9,882 nucleotides of DNA from Bacillota bacterium (lineage in GTDB: Bacteria > Bacillota > DTU025). The notes beneath the pieces are model-generated. The model ran no database searches, was not told the origin of the DNA, and saw nothing but the letters and a program-made list of their open reading frames with translations. Of this stretch, positions 1 through 7,114 are shown one piece after another (positions within the stretch are counted from its first letter, which is position 1; every line of letters begins with the position of its first letter). A program made the translations under genes and the position numbers. The stretch is from contig DMOT01000341.1 of NCBI GenBank assembly GCA_003456765.1, positions 1 through 9,882 of the forward strand, in the 5' to 3' direction.

Positions 1-725
1 CTCCCGAGCCGGATATGTTGAGCATGTCGTTTCATGAGCGAGAGATTGACCAGCCGATGCCGACCGAAGATGAAATCCGGGAGATTCTTGCGCAAACTGA
101 CAAGTTTTGCACGGAGGACGAGCTCAACTGTGGAGCATGCGGCTACAACTCGTGCCGCGAGAAACCCATAGCGGTCTATCGGGGAATGGCTGAAGTGGAG
201 ATGTGCATTCCATATATGCGTCGGCGGGCGGAGTCTATGTCGAACCTGATCATAAGCTCCACTCCCAACGCGATAGTGGCTGTCGACAGAGATCTCAACA
301 TAGTCCTCGTCAACCCCTCGTTCGAATCGGTCTTTCGTGTCAGCGCGGAGTCATGCGTGGGGCAGCATGTCAGTGTAGTCATGGATCCCGAACCTTTTCG
401 CAAGGTATTCGAGACCAGGGAGCTGATGTGCATTGAGGAAGAGCACCTCGACGGCGAACTGAGGACATCCCAGATAGTCTTCTACGTAGAAGTGCGCGAC
501 TTGGTCGTGGCTATCGGGACCGACATCACCGCCGAGCATAACACTGCGCGGGCGATACAGAAAGCCCGGGAGGAGACGCTGGAGAAGGCAGGAGCTGTCA
601 TCGACAGGCAGATGAGGGTGGCACAGGAAATAGCAGGTTTGCTTGGGGAGACGACTGCCGAAACCAAGGTGCTCCTCACCCAGCTCATGAAGCAGATGCA
701 GGATGAGGAGTTGACGCGCCCATGA
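1..725 (+). CDS. Fe-S/PAS sensor protein, C-terminal part of a probable sensory [FeFe]-hydrogenase-like protein (5' partial)
   Basis: The frame is open from the window edge (first full codon at base 3), so the ATG at 15 is probably internal and the true start lies upstream. About 240 residues are visible. First comes a four-cysteine Fe-S domain with Cys codons at 129, 138, 153 and 204 (CX2CX4CX16C, with the CGACG core typical of the FeS/RnfB-like family), expected to hold a 4Fe-4S cluster. A PAS domain follows, roughly bases 235-540, from SNLIISSTPNAIVAVD to GTDITAEH. A charged helical tail, probably a coiled coil, ends the protein. In Clostridia this order usually forms the C-terminus of group C (putatively sensory) [FeFe]-hydrogenase-like proteins encoded beside a PP2C phosphatase. 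That the missing N-terminus is hydrogenase-like is inference; another Fe-S/PAS regulator is possible. The stop overlaps the next start (ATGA at 722-725), implying translational coupling and a joint role. Confidence 0.8.
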   Translation, partial: PEPDMLSMSFHEREIDQPMPTEDEIREILAQTDKFCTEDELNCGACGYNSCREKPIAVYRGMAEVEMCIPYMRRRAESMSNLIISSTPNAIVAVDRDLNIVLVNPSFESVFRVSAESCVGQHVSVVMDPEPFRKVFETRELMCIEEEHLDGELRTSQIVFYVEVRDLVVAIGTDITAEHNTARAIQKAREETLEKAGAVIDRQMRVAQEIAGLLGETTAETKVLLTQLMKQMQDEELTRP

Positions 726-1864
726 GTGAGCTGCATGTGGAAGCGGCGTATGCTTCTCTGTCCAAGCATGGCGAGGAATTGTGTGGCGACAGGGTTGAGA
801 TCGCGCGAAATGACGACATGGTTACCATAGTGCTCAGCGACGGGTTGGGTTCCGGAGTCAAAGCCAACATCCTGGCAACTCTGACGTCGACCATCGCAGT
901 GAGCATGCTCCGCGGTGGGGCTTCCATCGACGACGTTGTTGAGACTATCGGCCATACTCTGCCCATATGCCAGGTGCGCAAGGTAGCCTACTCTACGCTG
1001 ACGATACTGCAGATAGCAAATGACGGCAGCGCCTATCTTGTGCAGTACGATAACCCCGACGCCTTCTTCTACTCGAATGGCACAGTTGCTCCTGTAGAAA
1101 GCTCTGACAGGAAAGTGGCGGACAAGTCGATCAAGGAAGCCAGGTTTAAGATGAAGGCAGGAGACAGGTTGTTTCTGGTATCAGACGGAGTGATTTACGC
1201 CGGGGTAGGTGGAGTGCTCAACCTCGGCTGGGGCTGGCCGAACGTTGCGGACTACATCAAGAAGATCAACCGCGAGGAGAAGAGAGCGTCTGTTCTGGCA
1301 CAATGGCTTGTGAACGTTTGCGACCAGTTCTATGCGGGAAAGCCCGGGGATGATACGACGGCAGTTGCTGTGGTTGTCCGGGAACCGCGCAGCCTTACTC
1401 TGGCAGTCGGTCCTCCAAAGAACTCGGAGGATGATGCCAGGATGGTGTCGCGTCTGATGGATTCGCCAGGGGCCAGGGTAGTATGCGGGGGGACCACCGG
1501 CAACATCGTTGCCCGGGAGATCGGGGAGCGTCTCGAAGTGGATCTTGGCACGCTTCACGGGAGTGTACCTCCGATAGCAAGGATAAAAGGGATCGACCTG
1601 GTTACCGAGGGGATAATAACGCTCTCCAGGACGCTGGAGAAGCTGGTTCAGGGTGAACCTGTTGTGGGCGAGGACGGCGCGAGCCTGCTGGCGAGGGAAC
1701 TGCTCGATGCGGATGAGGTGGATCTCTTGGTGGGCAAGGCCGTGAACCCCGCGCATCAAAACCCCGATCTGCCTATAAGCACTACTTTGAAGGAACGGGT
1801 GATGCAGGATATAGCGAGGATTCTTAGAGAGCTTGGCAAGGACATTTCAGTTACCTACTATTAA
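722..1864 (+). CDS. PP2C/SpoIIE-family serine/threonine phosphatase with a C-terminal extension
   Basis: This 380-residue cytoplasmic protein has a PP2C/SpoIIE phosphatase domain over about residues 1-222. Its metal-binding acidic motifs are visible: GDR with Asp23, LSDGLGSG with Asp40, VSDG with Asp155 and PGDDTTAV with Asp210/Asp211. Such enzymes remove phosphate from Ser/Thr, classically on STAS anti-anti-sigma factors, using Mn or Mg. Residues from about 223 to 380 match no domain I can name; they include a glycine-rich CGGTTGN stretch (near base 1488) and a basic-acidic C-terminus. The ATG at 722 overlaps the previous stop by four bases and has GAGGAG at 705-710 upstream. Tight coupling to the PAS/Fe-S sensor suggests the sensor controls the phosphatase, a pairing also known for group C hydrogenase-like genes. 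No STAS protein or kinase is visible, so the substrate is unknown. Phosphatase fold: confident. Role in hydrogenase control: inference. Confidence 0.88.
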   Translation: MSELHVEAAYASLSKHGEELCGDRVEIARNDDMVTIVLSDGLGSGVKANILATLTSTIAVSMLRGGASIDDVVETIGHTLPICQVRKVAYSTLTILQIANDGSAYLVQYDNPDAFFYSNGTVAPVESSDRKVADKSIKEARFKMKAGDRLFLVSDGVIYAGVGGVLNLGWGWPNVADYIKKINREEKRASVLAQWLVNVCDQFYAGKPGDDTTAVAVVVREPRSLTLAVGPPKNSEDDARMVSRLMDSPGARVVCGGTTGNIVAREIGERLEVDLGTLHGSVPPIARIKGIDLVTEGIITLSRTLEKLVQGEPVVGEDGASLLARELLDADEVDLLVGKAVNPAHQNPDLPISTTLKERVMQDIARILRELGKDISVTYY

Positions 1865-1911
1865 GCGCCAAAACGAAACAGAAGTAGAAGTCTTGGGCTG
1901 GAGGAGAGAGA

Positions 1912-2409
1912 ATGACAGCTGTTAGGGCAGCGCAGAGAAAATTCGAGCGCGTAAATGAGATTATTGAGAAGCATGGTCGTGATCAGTCCTCGCTGGTTCC
2001 AATACTCCAGGAGGTGCAGGCGGAGTACAGGTATCTTCCTGAGGAGATACTCACTTACATCGCCACGGCTATGAGCCTGTCTGTTGCGACGGTATTCGGC
2101 GTAGCCACGTTTTATGCCCAGTTCTCGCTTGAGCCAAAGGGCAAGTATGTGGTGAGGGTATGCGACGGAACAGCGTGCCATGTGAGGCAGTCCATGCCTG
2201 TATATGAGGCGGTTAGGTCGAAGCTTGGACTTGTTGATGGAAAATTCACAACACCCGACCTGATGTTCACTGTAGAGACCGTATCGTGTTTGGGGGCATG
2301 TGGGCTAGCGCCCGTCATGACTATCAATGACGAAGTCCACGGGAAGATGACCCCGGAGGCAGCATGCATCATAATCGACACTCTGCTGGAGAGGGAGGGT
2401 GAGAAGTAG
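1912..2409 (+). CDS. hydC: NADH-dependent [FeFe]-hydrogenase subunit HydC (NuoE-like, 2Fe-2S thioredoxin fold)
   Basis: This 165-residue protein belongs to the NuoE / 24-kDa complex I subunit family. An N-terminal helical region (YRYLPEEILTYIA, then VATFYAQFSL) is typical of NuoE. A thioredoxin-like domain follows with the four 2Fe-2S ligands Cys84, Cys89, Cys126 and Cys130 (CX4C...CX3C). In HydABC enzymes HydC binds HydB and carries one electron-relay cluster near the flavin site. Length is normal for the family. The ATG at 1912 is supported by GGAGGA at 1900-1905, six bases upstream. It starts 47 bases after the phosphatase gene, with no terminator seen in that gap, and is followed after two bases by hydB. 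On sequence alone it could serve a formate dehydrogenase or complex I; the neighbouring hydB and hydA settle it as a hydrogenase subunit. Confidence 0.95.
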   Translation: MTAVRAAQRKFERVNEIIEKHGRDQSSLVPILQEVQAEYRYLPEEILTYIATAMSLSVATVFGVATFYAQFSLEPKGKYVVRVCDGTACHVRQSMPVYEAVRSKLGLVDGKFTTPDLMFTVETVSCLGACGLAPVMTINDEVHGKMTPEAACIIIDTLLEREGEK

Positions 2410-2411
2410 CG

Positions 2412-4247
2412 ATGGCTATTACATCAAGAGAAGAACTGAATGCCTATGCTGAGAAGTTTCGCGAGGAACTTGCTACTAAGAAGAAACGTGTCCTTGTTTG
2501 TGCGGGCACTGGCTGCCTGGCCAATGGCTCCGACAAGGTGATAGAGGAATTCAAGAGGAACTCAGTCGACGCAGTTGCTATCGCAAAAAGCGGATGCCAT
2601 GGTTTTTGCGAGGCTGGACCACTAGTGAGAATAGAACCCGACCACATACTATACGTCCATGTCAAGCCTGAGGATGTAGAGGAAATAGTGGAGAAGACTC
2701 TGAAGAAGGGCGAACCAGTGGAGCGTCTGCTCTACCATCACCCTGTCACCGGAGAAGCCTACCTGGGCGAAGGCGACATACCCTTCTACAAGAGCCAGAC
2801 CAGGGTTGCGCTGGCAAATTGCGGGGCCATTGACCCCGATGACATAAGAGAGTATATAGCCTGTGACGGCTACAAGGCTCTTGCCCGGGCTGTGCTCGAT
2901 CTTGAGTCTGGAGAGATCATCGAGGAGATTCTCGAAAGCGGATTGAGGGGGCGCGGTGGAGGCGGGTTCCCCACCGGGCGAAAGTGGATGTTTGCCCATG
3001 CCGCTGAGGGTGACACGAAGTATATTGTGTGCAACGGCGACGAGGGAGACCCCGGGGCTTTCATGGACCGAAGTGTCATGGAAGGAGACCCTCACCGGGT
3101 CATAGAGGGGTTGGCGATTGCAGCAAGGGCCATTGGGGCGTCCCACGGCTACGTTTACGTCAGGGCCGAGTATCCGCTGGCTGTGTCGCGTCTGAAGAAC
3201 GCGGTTGACCAGGCGAGACAGCTAGGGCTGCTGGGTGAGAAGATATTTGGGACCGACTTTGCTTTCGACGTGACCATCAAGGAGGGAGCGGGCGCTTTTG
3301 TGTGCGGCGAAGAGACTGCCCTCCTGGCCTCCATCGAAGGGAAACGGGGAATGCCCCGGCCGCGTCCGCCGTTCCCAGCAAACAAGGGCTTGTACGGCAA
3401 GCCTACAGTCATCAATAACGTGGAGACGCTGGCCACTGTGCCTGCTATCGTCCTGCATGGGCCTGCGTGGTTCCATAGCATCGGAGGGGAGTCGAGCCCG
3501 GGCACGAAAACATTTGCTATAACCGGCCAGGTGGCCAACACCGGGCTTATCGAAGTGCCTATGGGAGCTACCCTCAGAGAAGTAGTCTTCGACATAGGCG
3601 GCGGCGTGCGAACTGGGCGGCCATTCAAGGCGGCGCAGATCGGCGGGCCGTCAGGCGGTTGCCTGCCGGCAGAGCTTCTGGATACGCCACTCGAGTATGA
3701 TGCCCTGAAAAAGGTTGGAGCCATGGTCGGCTCCGGCGGCCTGGTGGTCATGGACGAAGGAACGTGCATGGTTGAGGTCGCTCGCTTCTTCACGAAGTTC
3801 ACGCAACATGAATCCTGCGGAAAGTGCGTGCCGTGCCGAGAGGGAACCAAGCGTATGCTTGAAATACTTGAAAAAATTGTAGCAGGCGAGGCAACGATGG
3901 AGGACCTCGACAACCTCGAGGAGATTGCGTGGGTCGTCAAGGAAAGCTCACTGTGCGGGCTGGGCAAGACTGCTCCAAACCCCGTCCTGACCACGCTGAA
4001 ATACTTCCGCGACGAATACGTGGCCCATATAGTTGACAAGAAATGCCCGGCCGGCGTGTGCACTGCCTTCAGGAACTACTCCGTCGACCCTGAGTTGTGC
4101 AAGGGATGTGGCAAGTGCCGCAGGTCGTGCCCTGCTGAGGCCATCAGCGGTGAGGTCCGTAAGCCTCATGTTATCGATGTGGACAAGTGTATCAAGTGCG
4201 GAGCGTGCGCTGCGGCCTGCCCGTTCGGCGCCATCTCGCTGCAATAA
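2412..4247 (+). CDS. hydB: NADH-dependent [FeFe]-hydrogenase flavoprotein subunit HydB (NuoF-like)
   Basis: HydB, 611 residues, is the FMN- and NAD(H)-binding subunit. Domains in order: an N-terminal thioredoxin-like 2Fe-2S domain (Cys30, Cys35, Cys62, Cys66); the complex I 51-kDa fold with FMN loop GRGGGGFPTGRKW (180-192) and NGDEGDPGAFMD (208-219); an SLBB-like stretch; the NuoF-type 4Fe-4S site (Cys469, Cys472, Cys475, Cys515); and a C-terminal two-cluster ferredoxin domain (Cys563/566/569/573 and Cys593/596/599/603). Before the ferredoxin lies His539 with CPAGVC (Cys545, Cys550), which may correspond to the metal hinge reported in HydABC structures; that is from memory. The extra N- and C-terminal domains separate it from plain NuoF and match the core shared by electron-bifurcating HydABC enzymes. 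It starts two bases after hydC, with GGAGGG-type sequence near 2394-2399. Bifurcation is likely but not proven by sequence. Confidence 0.95.
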   Translation: MAITSREELNAYAEKFREELATKKKRVLVCAGTGCLANGSDKVIEEFKRNSVDAVAIAKSGCHGFCEAGPLVRIEPDHILYVHVKPEDVEEIVEKTLKKGEPVERLLYHHPVTGEAYLGEGDIPFYKSQTRVALANCGAIDPDDIREYIACDGYKALARAVLDLESGEIIEEILESGLRGRGGGGFPTGRKWMFAHAAEGDTKYIVCNGDEGDPGAFMDRSVMEGDPHRVIEGLAIAARAIGASHGYVYVRAEYPLAVSRLKNAVDQARQLGLLGEKIFGTDFAFDVTIKEGAGAFVCGEETALLASIEGKRGMPRPRPPFPANKGLYGKPTVINNVETLATVPAIVLHGPAWFHSIGGESSPGTKTFAITGQVANTGLIEVPMGATLREVVFDIGGGVRTGRPFKAAQIGGPSGGCLPAELLDTPLEYDALKKVGAMVGSGGLVVMDEGTCMVEVARFFTKFTQHESCGKCVPCREGTKRMLEILEKIVAGEATMEDLDNLEEIAWVVKESSLCGLGKTAPNPVLTTLKYFRDEYVAHIVDKKCPAGVCTAFRNYSVDPELCKGCGKCRRSCPAEAISGEVRKPHVIDVDKCIKCGACAAACPFGAISLQ

Positions 4248-4249
4248 CC

Positions 4250-4256
4250 GGAGGAG
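4250..4256 (+). promoter_or_regulatory. Ribosome binding site deciding the hydA start
   Basis: GGAGGAG lies 11 bases before ATG 4268 and 8 bases before the in-frame TTG 4265. It sits just after the hydB stop (4245-4247), so translation of hydA from here does not overlap hydB. This argues against the longer in-frame reading that begins at 4187 inside hydB. Confidence 0.75.
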
Positions 4257-4267
4257 AGTGGAAATTG

Positions 4268-6310
4268 ATGTCTGTGCAACAGATGGTAACTGTAGATGGC
4301 CTTCAAGTTCCGATAGAGGGCGAGCGCAACCTGTTGGAGCTCATACGCAAGGCGGGAATAGACCTTCCTACGTTCTGCTATCACTCTGAGCTTTCGGTTT
4401 ACGGTGCTTGCAGAATGTGTGTAGTTGAGATTGAGGGCAGGGGAGTTATCGCATCCTGCACCGTCGAACCCCAGCCGGGCATGGTGGTAAGGACGAATAC
4501 GGAGAAGCTCCGTGCGATAAGAAGGACAATAATCGAGCTTCTGCTGGCCAATCACGACCGTGACTGCACTACCTGCAGTAAGAACGGTGGATGCAAACTT
4601 CAGGATCTGGCAAGACGGTTCGGCGTGACGCGCGTCAGGTTCGGACAGTCCGACGAGATGCGTCCTCTGGACGAATCGACGCCGGCGATTGTACGCGACC
4701 CGAACAAGTGCATTCTCTGCGGAGACTGCGTGCGCGTCTGCAGTGAGGTGCAGGGCGTCGGGATTCTGGACTTTGCCTACCGCGGCTCATATTCCATGGT
4801 CACTCCGGCGTTCGGAAAGAACCTGGCTGATGTAGATTGCGTCCAGTGCGGGCAGTGCGCCAGTGTTTGCCCGACTGCGGCAATTACCATACACTCGTCT
4901 ACTGATGATGTGTGGAAGGCGATTCATGATCCCAAGAAGAAGGTAGTCGCCCAGGTTGCTCCGGCTGTCCGTGTGGCTCTCGGAGAAGAGTTTGGACATG
5001 CTCCCGGATGGGCGGAGCCCGGCAAGGTTGTGGCGGCGCTGAAGAGGATCGGGTTCGACCTGGTTTTCGACACGTCATTCACAGCTGACCTCACGGTTGT
5101 GGAGGAGACGGCAGAGTTCCTGGAGAGATTCGCTTCTGGAAGCCTGGAGCGCCTGCCTCAGTTCACCTCGTGCTGTCCGGCATGGGTGAAGTATGTTGAG
5201 CAGTACCATCCGGAGTATCTTGGCAACTTGTCGTCATGCAAGTCGCCACAGCAGATGTTCGGAAGCCTGGCGCGGACTTACCTCAGTCGCGAACTGGATA
5301 TCGAACCGGAAGACATGTACGTGGTTTCGGTGATGCCATGTACGGCAAAGAAGTTCGAGGCGACGAGGAAGGAGTTTGCCCCAGATGGCAGGCCTGACGT
5401 GGATGCGGTTATGACCACGCAGGAACTTGCCAGGATGATCAGAGAGGCTGGAATCGAGTTCGATGACCTCACTGTCGAAGCGTTCGATCTGCCCCTGGGA
5501 ATGGCAACTGGCGCAGGGATGATCTTCGGCAATACCGGGGGCGTTGCCGAAGCAGTGCTCCGAGCGGCTTCCGACATACTGGAGCCTGACAAGTCTGCCG
5601 GAGTAGGCAACAGCAAGAAGCTCGTATTCGAAGCGGTCCGTGGAGCGGAAGGCGTAAAGGAAGCCACATTGACCCTTGGCGGACATGAGGTGCGGCTTGC
5701 AGTTGCGCACTCACTTGGGGCTGCAGCCGAGGTGCTTGAAAGGATCAAGTCGGGCGAAGCGAGTTACGATCTTATTGAGGTCATGGCGTGCCCCGGAGGA
5801 TGCATAGGAGGCGCGGGGCAGCCGAACCCGTCTCACCTGGAAGTCAGGAAGAAGAGGGCCAAGGCTTTGTACGATGTCGATACTATGCAGATGCTTCGCA
5901 AGGCTCATGACAATCCATTCGTGAAGCAACTGTACGATAGGTTCCTTGGCAAGCCTCTTGGAGATGCTTCACACGGGCTGCTCCATACGGAGTATGGCAC
6001 GCGCAGAAGGATAGAGGGAGAGGACATCAAGTTCTCCCTGGAGGAAGTCGACGGCCGAGTCGATGTAGGAGTGTGTGTCGGGACTTGTTGCTACCTTCAC
6101 GGGTCGTACGACCTTCTCAGGGGTTTGATGGACCGAGTCAACGAGGCAGGACTGGATGACAAGGTGAATCTGCACGCAACATTCTGCTTTGAGAACTGCG
6201 AGCACAGCCCTAATATCCAGGTAGGTGGAGAGATCGTATCTGCTGTTCGGGAAGAGGACATCGATAGGATATTCAAAGAGAAAATCCTGTCCCGCCTGCA
6301 AGACCAATAG
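4268..6310 (+). CDS. hydA: [FeFe]-hydrogenase catalytic subunit HydA
   Basis: HydA, 680 residues, interconverts protons and H2 at the H-cluster. Domains: N-terminal 2Fe-2S (Cys37, 48, 51, 64); His-ligated 4Fe-4S (His96, Cys100, 103, 109); two ferredoxin 4Fe-4S motifs (Cys148/151/154/158 and Cys191/194/197/201); the H-cluster domain with L1 TSCCPAW (300-306), L2 MPCTAKKFE (from 356) and L3 MACPGGCIGGAGQP (506-519); a small-subunit region; and a C-terminal 2Fe-2S thioredoxin-like domain (Cys603, Cys607/608, Cys640, Cys644). Aligned by eye to clostridial CpI, the proton path is complete (Cys302, Glu280, Ser322, Glu283, Arg287), so this is a group A catalytic enzyme, not a sensory one. The ATG at 4268 is chosen because GGAGGAG lies at 4250-4256 and the family N-terminus begins here. 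The frame is open back to 4187, but that overlaps hydB. TTG at 4265 is a weaker alternative. With HydB and HydC it should form a soluble NADH-linked complex. Confidence 0.96.
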   Translation: MSVQQMVTVDGLQVPIEGERNLLELIRKAGIDLPTFCYHSELSVYGACRMCVVEIEGRGVIASCTVEPQPGMVVRTNTEKLRAIRRTIIELLLANHDRDCTTCSKNGGCKLQDLARRFGVTRVRFGQSDEMRPLDESTPAIVRDPNKCILCGDCVRVCSEVQGVGILDFAYRGSYSMVTPAFGKNLADVDCVQCGQCASVCPTAAITIHSSTDDVWKAIHDPKKKVVAQVAPAVRVALGEEFGHAPGWAEPGKVVAALKRIGFDLVFDTSFTADLTVVEETAEFLERFASGSLERLPQFTSCCPAWVKYVEQYHPEYLGNLSSCKSPQQMFGSLARTYLSRELDIEPEDMYVVSVMPCTAKKFEATRKEFAPDGRPDVDAVMTTQELARMIREAGIEFDDLTVEAFDLPLGMATGAGMIFGNTGGVAEAVLRAASDILEPDKSAGVGNSKKLVFEAVRGAEGVKEATLTLGGHEVRLAVAHSLGAAAEVLERIKSGEASYDLIEVMACPGGCIGGAGQPNPSHLEVRKKRAKALYDVDTMQMLRKAHDNPFVKQLYDRFLGKPLGDASHGLLHTEYGTRRRIEGEDIKFSLEEVDGRVDVGVCVGTCCYLHGSYDLLRGLMDRVNEAGLDDKVNLHATFCFENCEHSPNIQVGGEIVSAVREEDIDRIFKEKILSRLQDQ

Positions 6311-6325
6311 GCGAGGGGTGGTCCA

Positions 6326-6970
6326 ATGTCTGATTCGTGCATAGTGATGTCGAGGGCAATGTTGGCGAGACTGCCATTCTACTATAGGAAGATCGTGGCG
6401 CATGCCCAGGCTGGGCATGACCGTATATCATCTGCTCAGCTAGCCGAAGATCTCAGCATAGATGCTGCGCAGGTCAGGCGCGACATTTCGTCTCTAGGCG
6501 ACTTCGGACGAGCCGGCATAGGCTACAACGTTCCTGACTTGCTCCGGGCGCTCGAGGAGATACTCGGGGTCCGCAATCGGACTGAGGCGGTGCTCGTCGG
6601 CGTAGGGCGGCTCGGGTCTGCGCTCTTCCAGTATCCGGGCTTTGATGAATACGGCCTGAAGATCGTGGCTCTGTTCGATTCGGATCCGGAGAAGATAGGA
6701 ACCGAGCTGGATGGAACGTTGATACGGGATGTATCAGAGATCGAGCATGTCTCGAAGAGACTGGGGATTCAGATGGGTATAATAACTGTTCCTGCCGCCA
6801 GCGCCCAGGGTGTGGCTGATCTGCTGTGCAACGCAGGAGTACTGGCCATCTGGAACTTCGCGCCAACGAGTCTTAAGACTCCAGAGCATGTGATGGTGAG
6901 GAACGAGGATCTGGCAGCAGGCCTGGCCCATCTGTCGAGGCACATTGTCGTTTCGACCTCCGGCGAATAG
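6326..6970 (+). CDS. rex: Redox-sensing transcriptional repressor Rex
   Basis: This 214-residue protein is a Rex-family repressor, which senses the NADH/NAD+ ratio and leaves its operators when NADH is high. The N-terminal winged helix contains RLPFYYRKI (15-23), the recognition-helix region AAQVRRDISSLG (47-58) and the wing GDFGRAGIGYNV (58-69). The Rossmann domain starts at VLVGVGRLGSAL with the GXGXXG loop Gly92/Gly94/Gly97, followed by an Asp-containing second strand (ALFDSD). The C-terminal helix that swaps between monomers is present (EDLAAGLAHLSRH), and length is normal. The ATG at 6326 has GAGGGG at 6313-6318. The gene begins 15 bases after hydA, so it is very likely co-transcribed with the hydrogenase. 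Rex commonly controls fermentative and hydrogenase genes, so feedback on its own operon is plausible. I found no Rex palindrome in the window; the operon promoter lies upstream of base 1. Confidence 0.95.
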   Translation: MSDSCIVMSRAMLARLPFYYRKIVAHAQAGHDRISSAQLAEDLSIDAAQVRRDISSLGDFGRAGIGYNVPDLLRALEEILGVRNRTEAVLVGVGRLGSALFQYPGFDEYGLKIVALFDSDPEKIGTELDGTLIRDVSEIEHVSKRLGIQMGIITVPAASAQGVADLLCNAGVLAIWNFAPTSLKTPEHVMVRNEDLAAGLAHLSRHIVVSTSGE

Positions 6971-7004
6971 CTAATGCAGGAAATGCAGTCCAGTCTGTGG
7001 AAAC

Positions 7005-7045
7005 ACTCCGGGGTAACCGCGCATTGCGCACGGTTGCCCCGGAGT
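7005..7045 (+). terminator. Strong stem-loop after rex, probable terminator of the hydrogenase operon
   Basis: The arm 7005-7019 (ACTCCGGGGTAACCG) pairs with 7031-7045 (CGGTTGCCCCGGAGT) over 15 base pairs with one G-U wobble and an 11-base loop that can itself pair (CGC with GCG). It begins 34 bases after the rex stop. Unlike a textbook intrinsic terminator, only scattered Ts follow (TTGCTTCTGGGCCTTTTGCCCC), so termination efficiency is uncertain. It could instead act as a 3' end stabiliser or processing site. Confidence 0.65.
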
Positions 7046-7099
7046 TGCTTCTGGGCCTTTTGCCCCACATTCTCGTCCCTGGATGCTGAGGACTGATAC

Positions 7100-7104
7100 G
7101 GAGG
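7100..7104 (+). promoter_or_regulatory. Ribosome binding site favouring the TTG start of the SpoIID-like gene
   Basis: GGAGG ends 10 bases before TTG 7115, a workable spacing. It is 19 bases from the in-frame ATG at 7124, which is too far. A second purine run (GAGGTG, 7117-7122) is only one base from ATG 7124, which is too close. This supports TTG 7115 but does not prove it. Confidence 0.5.
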
Positions 7105-7114
7105 CTCTTTCGAC

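Noticed and set aside
1865..1911. Possible Rex operator or promoter before hydC
   Set aside because: This 47-base gap has no TTGTxAA-like inverted repeat and no convincing -35/-10 pair; it looks like an intra-operon spacer.
3155..4063. Long open frame on the minus strand (about 300 codons) across hydB
   Set aside because: It lies wholly inside hydB, is rich in Ser/Pro/Arg as expected of an antisense shadow, and shows no recognisable domain.
5278..5748. Minus-strand open frame inside hydA
   Set aside because: It is antisense to conserved hydrogenase codons, has low-complexity Ser/Ala/Pro composition and lacks a family signature.
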